Shown in pieces: positions 1 to 8,455 of a DNA stretch of 64,000 bases (positions are counted from its first letter, which is position 1; every line of letters begins with the position of its first letter). The notes beneath the pieces were generated by a model. The model saw only the letters and a list, made by a program, of their open reading frames with translations. It was not told where the DNA came from and searched no databases. The stretch spans positions 868,001-932,000 of the forward strand of contig NZ_NGUQ01000037.1 in the NCBI RefSeq assembly GCF_002179965.1, in the 5' to 3' direction. Origin of the DNA: Pandoraea sp. PE-S2T-3. Lineage in GTDB: Bacteria > Pseudomonadota > Gammaproteobacteria > Burkholderiales > Burkholderiaceae. Both the position numbers and the translations under genes were made by a program.

Positions 1-621
1 AATCTGCTGGACTGGAGCGCCATCTCCGTGCCCGCCAGTATTCGAAGCGACGGCCTGCCGTTCGGCATCACGCTGATCGCCGACGCCTGGCGCGAACGTG
101 CGCTCGCCGCCTACGCCGCCAAGTGGCATCAACGCACCGAGCTGCCGCGCGGCGCGACCGGCCTGCCGCTGCCGAAGGACGTGTCGCTCCCTGCACGTGC
201 CGAGGGTGCAGCAACCATTCGGGTGGCCGTCGTCGGCGCCCATCTGCGCGGCATGCCGCTCAATCACGAGCTGACGTCGCGCAACGCGCGCTTCGTCGAA
301 GCCACGACGACCAGCGCGGACTACCGGCTTTACGCACTCGCCAACACATCGCCACCCAAACCCGGGCTCGCCCGCGCCGACAGCGGTGCGCCGATTCGCG
401 TCGAGTTGTGGGATGTCCCCGCCGAAACCTTCGGCACGTTTGTCGCAGGCATTCCGGCGCCGCTCGGCATCGGCACGCTGGAACTCGCCGACGGGCGACG
501 CGTGAAGGGCTTCATCTGCGAGCCGTTTGCGCTCCGCGAGGCGAAAGACATTACCGAATTCGGCGGCTGGGCCGACTACCTGCAAGCGATGCGCAACATC
601 GCCACCGCGACCGCGCACTGA
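1..621 (+). CDS. Allophanate hydrolase, C-terminal part (5' end outside the window)
   Basis: The reading frame is open from the first base, so the gene begins upstream and only the last 206 residues are here. The first residues (..SVPASIRSDGLPFGITLIA..) resemble the end of an amidase-signature domain. From about residue 70 the sequence matches the separate C-terminal domain of allophanate hydrolases (AtzF/DUR1,2 type). The enzyme hydrolyses allophanate, the product of urea carboxylase, to ammonia and CO2. The next gene is that carboxylase, starting 14 bases after this stop, which supports a two-step nitrogen-release operon. The amidase catalytic Ser-Ser-Lys triad lies outside the window and cannot be checked. 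Confidence 0.85.
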   Translation, partial: NLLDWSAISVPASIRSDGLPFGITLIADAWRERALAAYAAKWHQRTELPRGATGLPLPKDVSLPARAEGAATIRVAVVGAHLRGMPLNHELTSRNARFVEATTTSADYRLYALANTSPPKPGLARADSGAPIRVELWDVPAETFGTFVAGIPAPLGIGTLELADGRRVKGFICEPFALREAKDITEFGGWADYLQAMRNIATATAH

Positions 622-635
622 CCCCGGAGCCCGCC

Positions 636-3600
636 ATGTTTCATACCGTTCTGATCGCCAACCGTGGCGAGATCGCGTGTCGCATTGCCCGCACGCTGGC
701 GCGCATGGGCATTCGCAGCGTGGCCGTCTATTCCGACGCCGACCGCAACAGCCTGCACGTTGGTGCCGCCGACATCGCCGTACCGCTCGGCGGCAACACG
801 GCGGCAGAGAGTTATCTGCGCACCGACCTGATCCTTGCTGCGGCAAAGTCGAGCGGCGCGCAGGCCATCATTCCCGGTTACGGGTTCCTCTCGGAGAACG
901 CCGAATTTGCCGCCGAGTGCGAAGCGCAAGGCATCGCGTTCGTCGGACCGACGCCCGCGCAGATGTCGCAGTTCGGCCTGAAGCACGCCGCCCGAGCGTT
1001 GGCAGAACAAGCGGGCGTGCCGCTGACGCCGGGCTCAGGCCTGCTCGAAGACATCGACGCGGCACACGCAGCGGCCGACGCCATCGGCTACCCGGTCATG
1101 CTCAAGAGCACCGCCGGAGGCGGCGGCATCGGGCTCACTCGCTGCGACGACGCGGCGGAACTGACGGCGGCCTTCGCCTCGGTGCAACGTCTGGGCAAAT
1201 CGTTCTTTGCGAACGCGGGCGTTTTCGTGGAGCGCTTCGTCGACCGGGCCCGCCACGTAGAAGTGCAAATCTTCGGCGATGGCCAAGGGAACGTCATCAC
1301 GCTGGGCGAGCGCGACTGCTCGTTGCAGCGGCGGAACCAGAAAGTCGTCGAAGAAACACCCGCGCCCAATCTGCCCGCCGAGATACGAGAACAATTGCTG
1401 GCCGCTGCCCGCCGACTCGGTCAATCGGTCGCTTACCGATCCGCCGGCACGGTGGAGTTCATTTACGACGCCCCGCAGGCCCAGTTCTACTTCCTCGAAG
1501 TCAACACGCGGCTTCAGGTGGAACACGCCATTACCGAGGCAGTCACCGGCATCGATCTCGTGGAATGGATGATCCGGACGGCGGCGGGTGAGCCGCCATC
1601 GCTGACGCAGGACATCACCGGGCGTGGCGCGTCCATCGAAGTGCGCGTCTACGCCGAGAATCCGCTGAAGCACTTCGCCCCGAGCCCCGGCGTATTGACG
1701 GAAGCCGTATTCCCGGCCGGCGTTCGCGTCGATACATGGGTGTCGACCGGCACGGAAGTCTCGGCACATTACGACCCGATGATCGCCAAAATCATCGCCT
1801 TTGGCGACGACCGCCCGGCCGCCATCGCCAACCTGCAACAGGCCTTGTCGCAGACGCGCCTTGGCGGCATCGCGACGAACCTTGACTACCTTCGCGCCGT
1901 GGTCGCCTCCGAGACCTTCGGCACCGGCAATGTCTCGACGCGCGCGCTCGACACGTTTGCTTACGCGCCAAACGCCATCGAAGTCATCGAGCCGGGCACT
2001 TACACCACCGTTCAGGACTATCCGGGACGCGTCGGCTATTGGGACATCGGCGTGCCGCCGTCCGGCCCAATGGACGACTGGGCATTTCGCGTGGGCAACA
2101 CCATCGTCGGCAACGTGGCGCAGGCCGCGGGCATCGAGGCGACCGTCGTCGGCCCAACGCTGCGCTTCTGGCAAGACACTGTCATCGCGCTGACCGGCGC
2201 ACCGACCGACGCCACGCTGGACGGCGAAACCGTCGCGTTCTGGGCCCCGATTACCGTGAAGTCCGGCCAGACGCTGCGCATGGGCAAGACACTCAGCGGC
2301 TGCCGCACCTATCTCGCCGTGCGCAATGGGCTCGACGTGCCGGTCTATTTGGGCAGTCGTGCCACGTTTGCGCTGGGGCAATTCGGTGGACACGGCGGGC
2401 GTACCTTGCGCCCCTCCGACATCCTGCCGATTGCCGACCCAACGGCGCCGGCGACCGCCGGCCTCGCGCCCCGGCATGCACCGGTCGCGTTACCGCAAGC
2501 GTTGGTGCCGGCCTACGGCAAGACGTGGGACATCGGCGTGCTCTACGGCCCTCATGGCGCGCCGGACTTCTTTACACCCGCGTCGATTACTGCGTTCTTC
2601 GAAGCCGAATGGGAGGTGCACTACAACTCGAACCGGCTGGGCGTCCGGCTCAATGGCCCGTCACCCGAGTGGGCGCGTGCCGACGGCGGCGAAGCGGGCC
2701 TGCATCCGTCGAACATCCACGATTGCGAATACGCCGTCGGCAGCATCAACTTCACGGGCGATATGCCGGTGATCCTCACCCGTGACGGCCCCAGTCTTGG
2801 CGGCTTCGTTTGCCCCGTCACCATCGCAAAAGCCGAGTTGTGGAAGGTCGGGCAGGTCAAGCCGGGCGACAAGATCCGCTTCCGTCCGATGTCGTTTGAC
2901 GATGCGCTTGCCCTCGAACGCGAACAAGATGCGCTGCTCGACCACGGCTTCGACACGGGCGGCATTGCGACCGCTTTGACTCCAAGCTTCACCTCACCCG
3001 GCACGTCGCCGATCCTGCATGAGACGGCCGCCCATGGCGAGCGCCCCAAGACCGTGATCCGCCAAGCCGGTGACAAGCACGTGCTCGTGGAATTCGGCGA
3101 GAACGTGCTCGACCTCAACCTGCGCTTTCGTATTCACGCGCTCATGACCTCGCTGCGCGAGCAGGCGCATGACGGCATTCTCGAGCTGTCGCCCGGCGTA
3201 CGCTCGCTGCAAATTCGCTACGACAGCCGGGTGATCGACCAACGGGCGCTGGTACGTGTCGTCGCGGCGACCGATGACGGCTTGAGCGACATCCGAACGA
3301 TGCGCGTACCCAGCCGCGTCGTGTACCTGCCGATGGCCTATGAAGACTCCGCCACGCTCGACGCTGTTGCCCGCTACCGGCAATCGGTGCGCGATACCGC
3401 ACCGTGGCTGCCGAGCAATACCGAGTTCATTCGCCGCATCAATGGGCTCGCGACGCCAGACGACGTGCGTAACACCGTGTTCGAGGCCAGCTATATGGTG
3501 CTGGGGCTGGGCGACGTTTATCTGGGCGCCCCGTGTGCCGTGCCGGTCGACCCGCGCCATCGCCTGATGACGTCGAAATACAACCCTGCGCGCACCTACA

Positions 3601-4247
3601 CCGCCGAGGGCACCGTGGGCATCGGCGGCGTGTACATGTGCATCTACGGGATGGATTCGCCGGGCGGCTATCAGCTCATTGGCCGCACGCTGCCGATCTG
3701 GAACAAGTTTCTCAAGAACGAGGTGTTCATCGACGGCAAGCCGTGGTTGCTGCGGTTCTTCGATCAGGTGCGCTTCTATCCGGTCACGGAAGCCGAACTC
3801 GACCAGCTTCGGCAGGACTTCCGCGAAGGCCGTCAAAGCGTGCGTATCGAAGACGAGACCTTCGATCTGGGCGAGTACAACGCGTTTCTCGAACGCATTG
3901 CCCCCGAGCTGCAAACCTTCAAGGCCGCGCAAAAGACCGCGTTCGATGCCGAGGTCCAGCGGTGGAACCATGAATCGGCGCACGCGCCCAAGGCCACCGA
4001 GCGCGGCGACCCGGCTGCCGAGATTCGTATCGACGGCTCGGTGGTCGCAGCCGATATCAGCGGCAGCGTCTGGAAGCTGGTCGCACAACCGGGCGAACGG
4101 GTGAGCGCAGGCGATCCGCTGCTGATTCTGGAGGCAATGAAAATGGAGTTCCATATTGCAGCGCCCCGCGACGGCATCGTCGACACGTTCCACTGCCGTC
4201 CCGGCATGATGATTCACGCGGGCGATCCGCTCGTCTCGATTAGCTGA
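636..4247 (+). CDS. uca: Biotin-dependent urea carboxylase (possibly guanidine carboxylase)
   Basis: A 1203-residue multidomain carboxylase that makes allophanate from urea, ATP and bicarbonate, feeding the allophanate hydrolase just upstream. Domains in order: biotin carboxylase N-domain (about 1-112); ATP-grasp (about 115-325) with a Gly-rich loop near residue 157 and EVNTRLQVEH at 288-297; biotin carboxylase C-domain (to about 442); KipA/AHS2-like carboxyltransferase domain (about 449-760); KipI/AHS1-like domain (about 819-1040); and a biotinyl domain with EAMKMEF at 1166-1172, so biotin would sit on Lys1169. The start is the ATG giving MFHTVLIANRGEIA, the normal beginning of a biotin carboxylase. 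An in-frame open stretch upstream overlaps the allophanate hydrolase gene and is not used. Some proteins of this family carboxylate guanidine instead; the sequence alone did not let me decide. Confidence 0.93.
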   Translation: MFHTVLIANRGEIACRIARTLARMGIRSVAVYSDADRNSLHVGAADIAVPLGGNTAAESYLRTDLILAAAKSSGAQAIIPGYGFLSENAEFAAECEAQGIAFVGPTPAQMSQFGLKHAARALAEQAGVPLTPGSGLLEDIDAAHAAADAIGYPVMLKSTAGGGGIGLTRCDDAAELTAAFASVQRLGKSFFANAGVFVERFVDRARHVEVQIFGDGQGNVITLGERDCSLQRRNQKVVEETPAPNLPAEIREQLLAAARRLGQSVAYRSAGTVEFIYDAPQAQFYFLEVNTRLQVEHAITEAVTGIDLVEWMIRTAAGEPPSLTQDITGRGASIEVRVYAENPLKHFAPSPGVLTEAVFPAGVRVDTWVSTGTEVSAHYDPMIAKIIAFGDDRPAAIANLQQALSQTRLGGIATNLDYLRAVVASETFGTGNVSTRALDTFAYAPNAIEVIEPGTYTTVQDYPGRVGYWDIGVPPSGPMDDWAFRVGNTIVGNVAQAAGIEATVVGPTLRFWQDTVIALTGAPTDATLDGETVAFWAPITVKSGQTLRMGKTLSGCRTYLAVRNGLDVPVYLGSRATFALGQFGGHGGRTLRPSDILPIADPTAPATAGLAPRHAPVALPQALVPAYGKTWDIGVLYGPHGAPDFFTPASITAFFEAEWEVHYNSNRLGVRLNGPSPEWARADGGEAGLHPSNIHDCEYAVGSINFTGDMPVILTRDGPSLGGFVCPVTIAKAELWKVGQVKPGDKIRFRPMSFDDALALEREQDALLDHGFDTGGIATALTPSFTSPGTSPILHETAAHGERPKTVIRQAGDKHVLVEFGENVLDLNLRFRIHALMTSLREQAHDGILELSPGVRSLQIRYDSRVIDQRALVRVVAATDDGLSDIRTMRVPSRVVYLPMAYEDSATLDAVARYRQSVRDTAPWLPSNTEFIRRINGLATPDDVRNTVFEASYMVLGLGDVYLGAPCAVPVDPRHRLMTSKYNPARTYTAEGTVGIGGVYMCIYGMDSPGGYQLIGRTLPIWNKFLKNEVFIDGKPWLLRFFDQVRFYPVTEAELDQLRQDFREGRQSVRIEDETFDLGEYNAFLERIAPELQTFKAAQKTAFDAEVQRWNHESAHAPKATERGDPAAEIRIDGSVVAADISGSVWKLVAQPGERVSAGDPLLILEAMKMEFHIAAPRDGIVDTFHCRPGMMIHAGDPLVSIS

Positions 4248-4284
4248 CCCTTTCTTAGCTGCCCCTTCACTACCTGTCTTTGCC

Positions 4285-5007
4285 ATGAACGAAAACAATG
4301 CCCTTCTGCCGGAGAAGCAAGGTCCGGCGAGCAGTGCCCACTCGATTGCGGCACAGGTCTATGCGTCGCTCAAAGCCGACATCTTCGACTTTCGCCTGCT
4401 GCCCGGCGACCGCTTCAGCGAAGGCGACGTCGCAACCCGCATGCAAATCAGCCGGACACCCGTGCGGCAGGCGCTGTTCTGGTTGCAGCGCGAAGGGTAC
4501 GTCGATGTTCATTTCAAGAGCGGGTGGCAAGTCCGCGCGTTCGACTTCAAGTACTTCGAAGACCTGTACGAGATTCGCATCGTGATGGAGTCGGCCGCCA
4601 TCGCCCGCATCATCGAAGGTGCGATGGTGCCGTCGCTGGCGGCCTTGCGCGCCATCTGGTGCGTCGCGCCGGAGCAGCGCGAGGCCGACCCGGCAACGGT
4701 GGCTTCGCTCGATGAGGCCTTTCACGCCGGACTGGTCGCGGCGACGGGCAACATCGAGATGTCGCGCATGCATCAGGACGTCACCGAGCGCATCCGCATC
4801 ATCCGCCGACTCGACTTCACGAAAGTGCCACGCATCGCCGCCACCTACGAGGAGCACGCGGCCATTCTCGACGCCATTCAGGACGGCAACGTCGCGCTGG
4901 CGCAATCACGGATCAAGGCGCACATCGCCGAGAGTCAGGCGGAGGTGAAGCGCATCACGCTGTACATGCTGCAATCGGCCCGGCAGCGCTATGCGGCCGA
5001 CGAGTGA
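4285..5007 (+). CDS. GntR-family transcriptional regulator, FCD subfamily
   Basis: A 240-residue protein with an N-terminal winged helix-turn-helix (about 18-85, including QISRTPVRQALFWLQREGYV) and an all-helical FCD ligand-binding domain (about 90-215). FCD-type regulators usually repress catabolic genes and respond to a small acid or amine. It lies 37 bases downstream of the carboxylase on the same strand, so it probably regulates the urea/allophanate operon and may be co-transcribed with it. The ligand is not visible from sequence. No strong ribosome binding site precedes the ATG, which fits translation following on from the upstream gene. Confidence 0.87.
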   Translation: MNENNALLPEKQGPASSAHSIAAQVYASLKADIFDFRLLPGDRFSEGDVATRMQISRTPVRQALFWLQREGYVDVHFKSGWQVRAFDFKYFEDLYEIRIVMESAAIARIIEGAMVPSLAALRAIWCVAPEQREADPATVASLDEAFHAGLVAATGNIEMSRMHQDVTERIRIIRRLDFTKVPRIAATYEEHAAILDAIQDGNVALAQSRIKAHIAESQAEVKRITLYMLQSARQRYAADE

Positions 5008-5084
5008 GCGATTCAACCCAACGATGAATCATCCACAACAGGCCATGGGCACCAAAATCCCCGACAACGCAGATAACGGACTGC

Positions 5085-5090
5085 TATACT
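5085..5090 (+). promoter_or_regulatory. Candidate -10 element close to a start codon
   Basis: TATACT at 5085-5090, with a weak -35-like CCGACA at 5061-5066 (18-base spacer). Transcription would start near 5097, directly at the ATG at 5098, so the mRNA would be leaderless or nearly so. This is inferred from spacing alone. Confidence 0.4.
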
Positions 5091-5097
5091 CCGCACG

Positions 5098-5466
5098 ATG
5101 AAATTCCTGCGGATTTGCTGCCTCTTTCTGCTTTGCGCCGTGCTGCCCATCAGTGGGCTGGCGGCCAGCGGCTTGACCGGCGCTTGTCCGATGCAGATGT
5201 CACCGTCGGTGGACGATGGCGACATGGCCGCCATGGCTGCGGATATGCCCGGCTGCGATTCCATGAAAGCCCCCGACGGCGTCAAACTCAAAGCGCCGTT
5301 CTGCAAGGCCACCACCCAGTGCCAACTGGGCAGCCTGTATCACCCGGTCGACCTGCCGTCGGCCACCCGCCCTTTCGGCCCCATGACCGCCGTCACGTTC
5401 GCTTACGCCGACACCCTCAGCGTGCGCGCCCCCGACGGCCCGTGGCGCCCGCCCACATCGCTCTGA
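5098..5466 (+). CDS. Small Met/Cys-rich exported protein, possibly CzcI-like
   Basis: 122 residues, starting with a clear signal peptide (MKFLRICCLFLLCAVLPISGLA, cleavage near 23-25). The mature part has clustered Met, Asp and Cys (ACPMQM, GDMAAMAADMPGCDSM, FCKATTQC), suggesting soft-metal binding. It ends in DGPWRPPTSL, resembling the C-terminal tail of small periplasmic proteins found before czc/cus operons (CzcI-like), though I am not certain of family membership. It lies 98 bases upstream of the cus operon on the same strand, so a role in copper/silver sensing or buffering is likely but inferred. The start follows the candidate -10 with no room for a ribosome binding site. Confidence 0.65.
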   Translation: MKFLRICCLFLLCAVLPISGLAASGLTGACPMQMSPSVDDGDMAAMAADMPGCDSMKAPDGVKLKAPFCKATTQCQLGSLYHPVDLPSATRPFGPMTAVTFAYADTLSVRAPDGPWRPPTSL

Positions 5467-5564
5467 CCCCAGCCAGTTGTTAATCAAGGTTCGTCGCGCA
5501 AGCGGCGAAGTTGCTCCATGCGGAGCGCGAATCCCTATGGGGTTCGTCGATTCGGGGTTCTACC

Positions 5565-6887
5565 ATGCATCCGATTCCCGGTGCGTCCATTCGCTGGCGC
5601 ACCCGAACGCACTCGTGCGTTCTCTTCATCATGCTCGCTCTCGTTGGCGCCAGTGCACCCCGTGCATTCGCACAAGAGACCAGCGCGTCACAATCCGTTC
5701 CCTTCACGCTTGAGGCCGCGCTTCAGTCGGCGGTGACACGCTCTGCCAGCATGCAGGCGGCGCAAGCGTCCGTCCGGTCCAGTGCCGAGGCCGCCGTGAA
5801 AGCCGGGCAACTGCCCGATCCGACGCTCAAAGCAGGCATCGACAACCTGCCCATCAACGGCGACCAGCGCTTTACCGTCGGGCAAGACTTCATGACGATG
5901 CGCCGTATCGGCATCGAACAGGAGTGGGTCTCGTCAGAGAAGCGGGAACTGCGCACCGCGCTGGGCAACCGCAGAGTCGACCGCGATCGCGCGGCGTATC
6001 TCATGCAAGTGGCCAATGTCCGGCAGCAGACCGCGACGGCGTGGCTCAATGCCGTCTATGCCAAACGGGCCCTCACGTTGCAACAGGCGCTGGTCATGCA
6101 CATGACCCACGAACTGGGCGCGACGCGGGCGTCGTATCGCGGTGCCAAAGCCTCGGCCGCCGACGTGGCGCAAGCGCAGGCGATGCTCGGTCAGGCGCAG
6201 GATCAACGCCTCAAAGCGCAGCAAACGCTCCAGTCCACGCTCATCGCCTTGTCTCGCTGGACCACGGCCACGGTCGGCGACGTGGTCGGCGACCCGCCCG
6301 CCACCGACTCGGTGGTGCCGTCGTTACCGCCGGAGCAATTGGATCGGGTGCAACCCGCCCTGATTTCGGCCGAAGCCGACATCGCCGCCGCTGACGCCGA
6401 TACCTCGGTTGCACGCAGCGACCGCACACCGAACTGGAGCTGGGAGGTCGCGTATCAGCAACGCGGCAGCCAGTACTCGAACATGGTGTCGGTCGGCGTG
6501 AGCATTCCACTGCCCATTCACCGTGGCAGCCGGCAAGACCGCGATGTGGCGGAAAAGGCCGAGTTAGGCACGCGTGCACGGCTGGTGTACGAGGACACGC
6601 AACGTCAAGTGCAAGCCGACATCCACAACCTCGCCACTCTCATCGAGAACGGCCACCAGCGTCTGACTAATCTGAACGGAACGCTGCTGCCTGCCGCCGA
6701 TCAGCGCGTGCAGTTAGCCACCGCTGCCTATCAGGCGGGCAACGGCGCACTGACCGACATCTTCGCGGCCAAGCGGGCGCAGTTGGAAGCGCAGTTGCAA
6801 GCGCTGGACGTGCAGCGCGACACCTCGCTGGCGTGGGCACAACTCGAATATCAAGTGGTCCCGCCCAGCATGGCGGCGGACCAATGA
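5565..6887 (+). CDS. cusC: TolC-family outer membrane factor of the Cus copper/silver efflux system
   Basis: 440 residues of the outer-membrane efflux protein family, with the two-fold repeated coiled-coil/beta-strand arrangement of TolC-like channels and an N-terminal signal peptide ending near AFA|QETS. There is no lipobox Cys, unlike E. coli CusC. It is the first gene of an operon whose later genes are a periplasmic adaptor, a Cu/Ag RND pump and CusF, so it should be the channel of that tripartite pump. The ATG at 5565 is chosen; an in-frame start 54 bases upstream would place extra residues before the signal peptide. The stop overlaps an ATG of the next frame. Confidence 0.85.
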   Translation: MHPIPGASIRWRTRTHSCVLFIMLALVGASAPRAFAQETSASQSVPFTLEAALQSAVTRSASMQAAQASVRSSAEAAVKAGQLPDPTLKAGIDNLPINGDQRFTVGQDFMTMRRIGIEQEWVSSEKRELRTALGNRRVDRDRAAYLMQVANVRQQTATAWLNAVYAKRALTLQQALVMHMTHELGATRASYRGAKASAADVAQAQAMLGQAQDQRLKAQQTLQSTLIALSRWTTATVGDVVGDPPATDSVVPSLPPEQLDRVQPALISAEADIAAADADTSVARSDRTPNWSWEVAYQQRGSQYSNMVSVGVSIPLPIHRGSRQDRDVAEKAELGTRARLVYEDTQRQVQADIHNLATLIENGHQRLTNLNGTLLPAADQRVQLATAAYQAGNGALTDIFAAKRAQLEAQLQALDVQRDTSLAWAQLEYQVVPPSMAADQ

Positions 6888-6898
6888 GGGAGACGAAC

Positions 6899-8455
6899 AT
6901 GAACAAGAAACCTCTGGTCATCGGCATCGCCGGGTTATTTGCCGCCGCTGCGCTGCTTGGCACGGGCTACGTCGCAGGCAAACGCGAAGCGGTGCCGATG
7001 TCGGTAACTGCAATGGCTGACGGCAAGGCCGACGCCGCGCCGACCGGCACTGCCGCGCGCAAAGTGCTGTACTGGCACGATCCGATGCAACCGAATCAGC
7101 ACTTCGACAAGCCCGGCAAGTCGCCCTTCATGGACATGCAACTGGTGCCCGTCTATGCCGACGAAGCGGCCTCGAACGGCATCAAGATCAATGCCGATCT
7201 ACAGCAGAATCTGGGCATCCGCTACGCCACGGTTCGCCGGCAGGCGGTGAGCGAAAGCTTCGAGGCCGTGGGCAGTACGCAGTTCGACGAGTCGCAAGCC
7301 GATGTTGTCCAGTCACGCGTGACCGGCTACATCGACCGACTGTATGCGAGTGCGCCGATGCAACGGGTGAAGCAAGGGGCACCGATTGCGTCGCTGTACG
7401 TGCCGGACTGGCTGCCGCCGCAAGAGGAATACCTCGCGCTCAAACGCAGCCACATGGACGACGGCATGCTCGCCGCTACGCGCGCCCGCATGCGTGCCTT
7501 GTCCATTCCCGACGGGCTGATTTCGGCGCTGGATCGGACCGGCACGGTGCAAACTCACGTCGTGTTGCCGGCCCCGCGTGCCGGGGTGCTGACCGAGTTG
7601 AACGTGCGCAACGGGGCGATGGTCACGCCGGGACAGACGCTGGCGAAGGTCGCCGGTCTGTCGAAGCTCTGGGTCATCGTCGACATTCCCGAGGCGATGG
7701 CCGCCCGCGTGCAGCCGGGCATGACCGTCGACGCCACGTTGGCTACCGACGCCTCACAACACCTCACCGGCCGGATTCGCGAAATCCTGCCCGGCATCAA
7801 TCCGAACAGCCGCACGCTGGCCGCCCGCCTCGAACTCGACAACGCCGACGGCAAGCTCACGCCCGGCATGTGGCTCCGGGTTCGCATCGCGGGCCAAGCA
7901 GCCGCCCCGCGCTTGCTCGTGCCTTCCGAGGCAATCATCGCCACCGGCAAACGCACAGTCGTCATCGTGCAGAACAGCGACGGCCGTCTTCAACCGGTCA
8001 ACGTCACGGTCGGCAGCGACTTCGGCAACGACACGGAAATCGTCAGCGGACTGAGCGACGGCCAGCGCGTCGTGGCGTCGGGCCAGTTCCTCATCGACTC
8101 GGAAGCCAGCCTGAAATCGGTGTTGCCCGTTGCAGACGCCCCACCGCCCATGATGCCCACGATGCCCATGACACCGGACAAGCCTGCCAGTGCATCGGCG
8201 GCAGCCGCGGCGAGTGCATCACCAACGTACGAAACCACGGGCAAAGTCGAATCGGTTACCCCCGAGGGCATCACGTTTTCGCATCAACCCGTACCGGCGC
8301 TCGGCTGGCCCGCGATGACGATGTCATTCGGCAAAGCATCGCCCACGGCCTTTGCCGAGGTGAAGCCGGGCCAGACGCTGCACTTCGTGTTCCGGCAAAC
8401 GGACGACGGATACCAGTTGACGAAGGTCGAGCCTGTCGGCGGAGGCCAGCGATGA
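6899..8455 (+). CDS. cusB: Cus efflux periplasmic adaptor with C-terminal CusF-like domain
   Basis: 518 residues. An N-terminal signal-anchor ([19 protein letters not shown]) is followed by a heavy-metal-binding domain (YWHDPMQP from residue 58, ending [11 protein letters not shown]), then barrel-sandwich and beta-barrel adaptor domains (about 100-400). Residues about 444-515 form a CusF-like copper-binding domain with His462, Trp470, Met473 and Met475 (WPAMTM). Adaptor and metallochaperone are therefore fused. The ATG at 6899 has GAGGGA eight bases upstream and is preferred over the ATG at 6884 that overlaps cusC. The stop overlaps the cusA start (ATGA). The protein links the pump to the TolC-type channel and loads Cu(I)/Ag(I). 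Confidence 0.92.
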   Translation: MNKKPLVIGIAGLFAAAALLGTGYVAGKREAVPMSVTAMADGKADAAPTGTAARKVLYWHDPMQPNQHFDKPGKSPFMDMQLVPVYADEAASNGIKINADLQQNLGIRYATVRRQAVSESFEAVGSTQFDESQADVVQSRVTGYIDRLYASAPMQRVKQGAPIASLYVPDWLPPQEEYLALKRSHMDDGMLAATRARMRALSIPDGLISALDRTGTVQTHVVLPAPRAGVLTELNVRNGAMVTPGQTLAKVAGLSKLWVIVDIPEAMAARVQPGMTVDATLATDASQHLTGRIREILPGINPNSRTLAARLELDNADGKLTPGMWLRVRIAGQAAAPRLLVPSEAIIATGKRTVVIVQNSDGRLQPVNVTVGSDFGNDTEIVSGLSDGQRVVASGQFLIDSEASLKSVLPVADAPPPMMPTMPMTPDKPASASAAAAASASPTYETTGKVESVTPEGITFSHQPVPALGWPAMTMSFGKASPTAFAEVKPGQTLHFVFRQTDDGYQLTKVEPVGGGQR

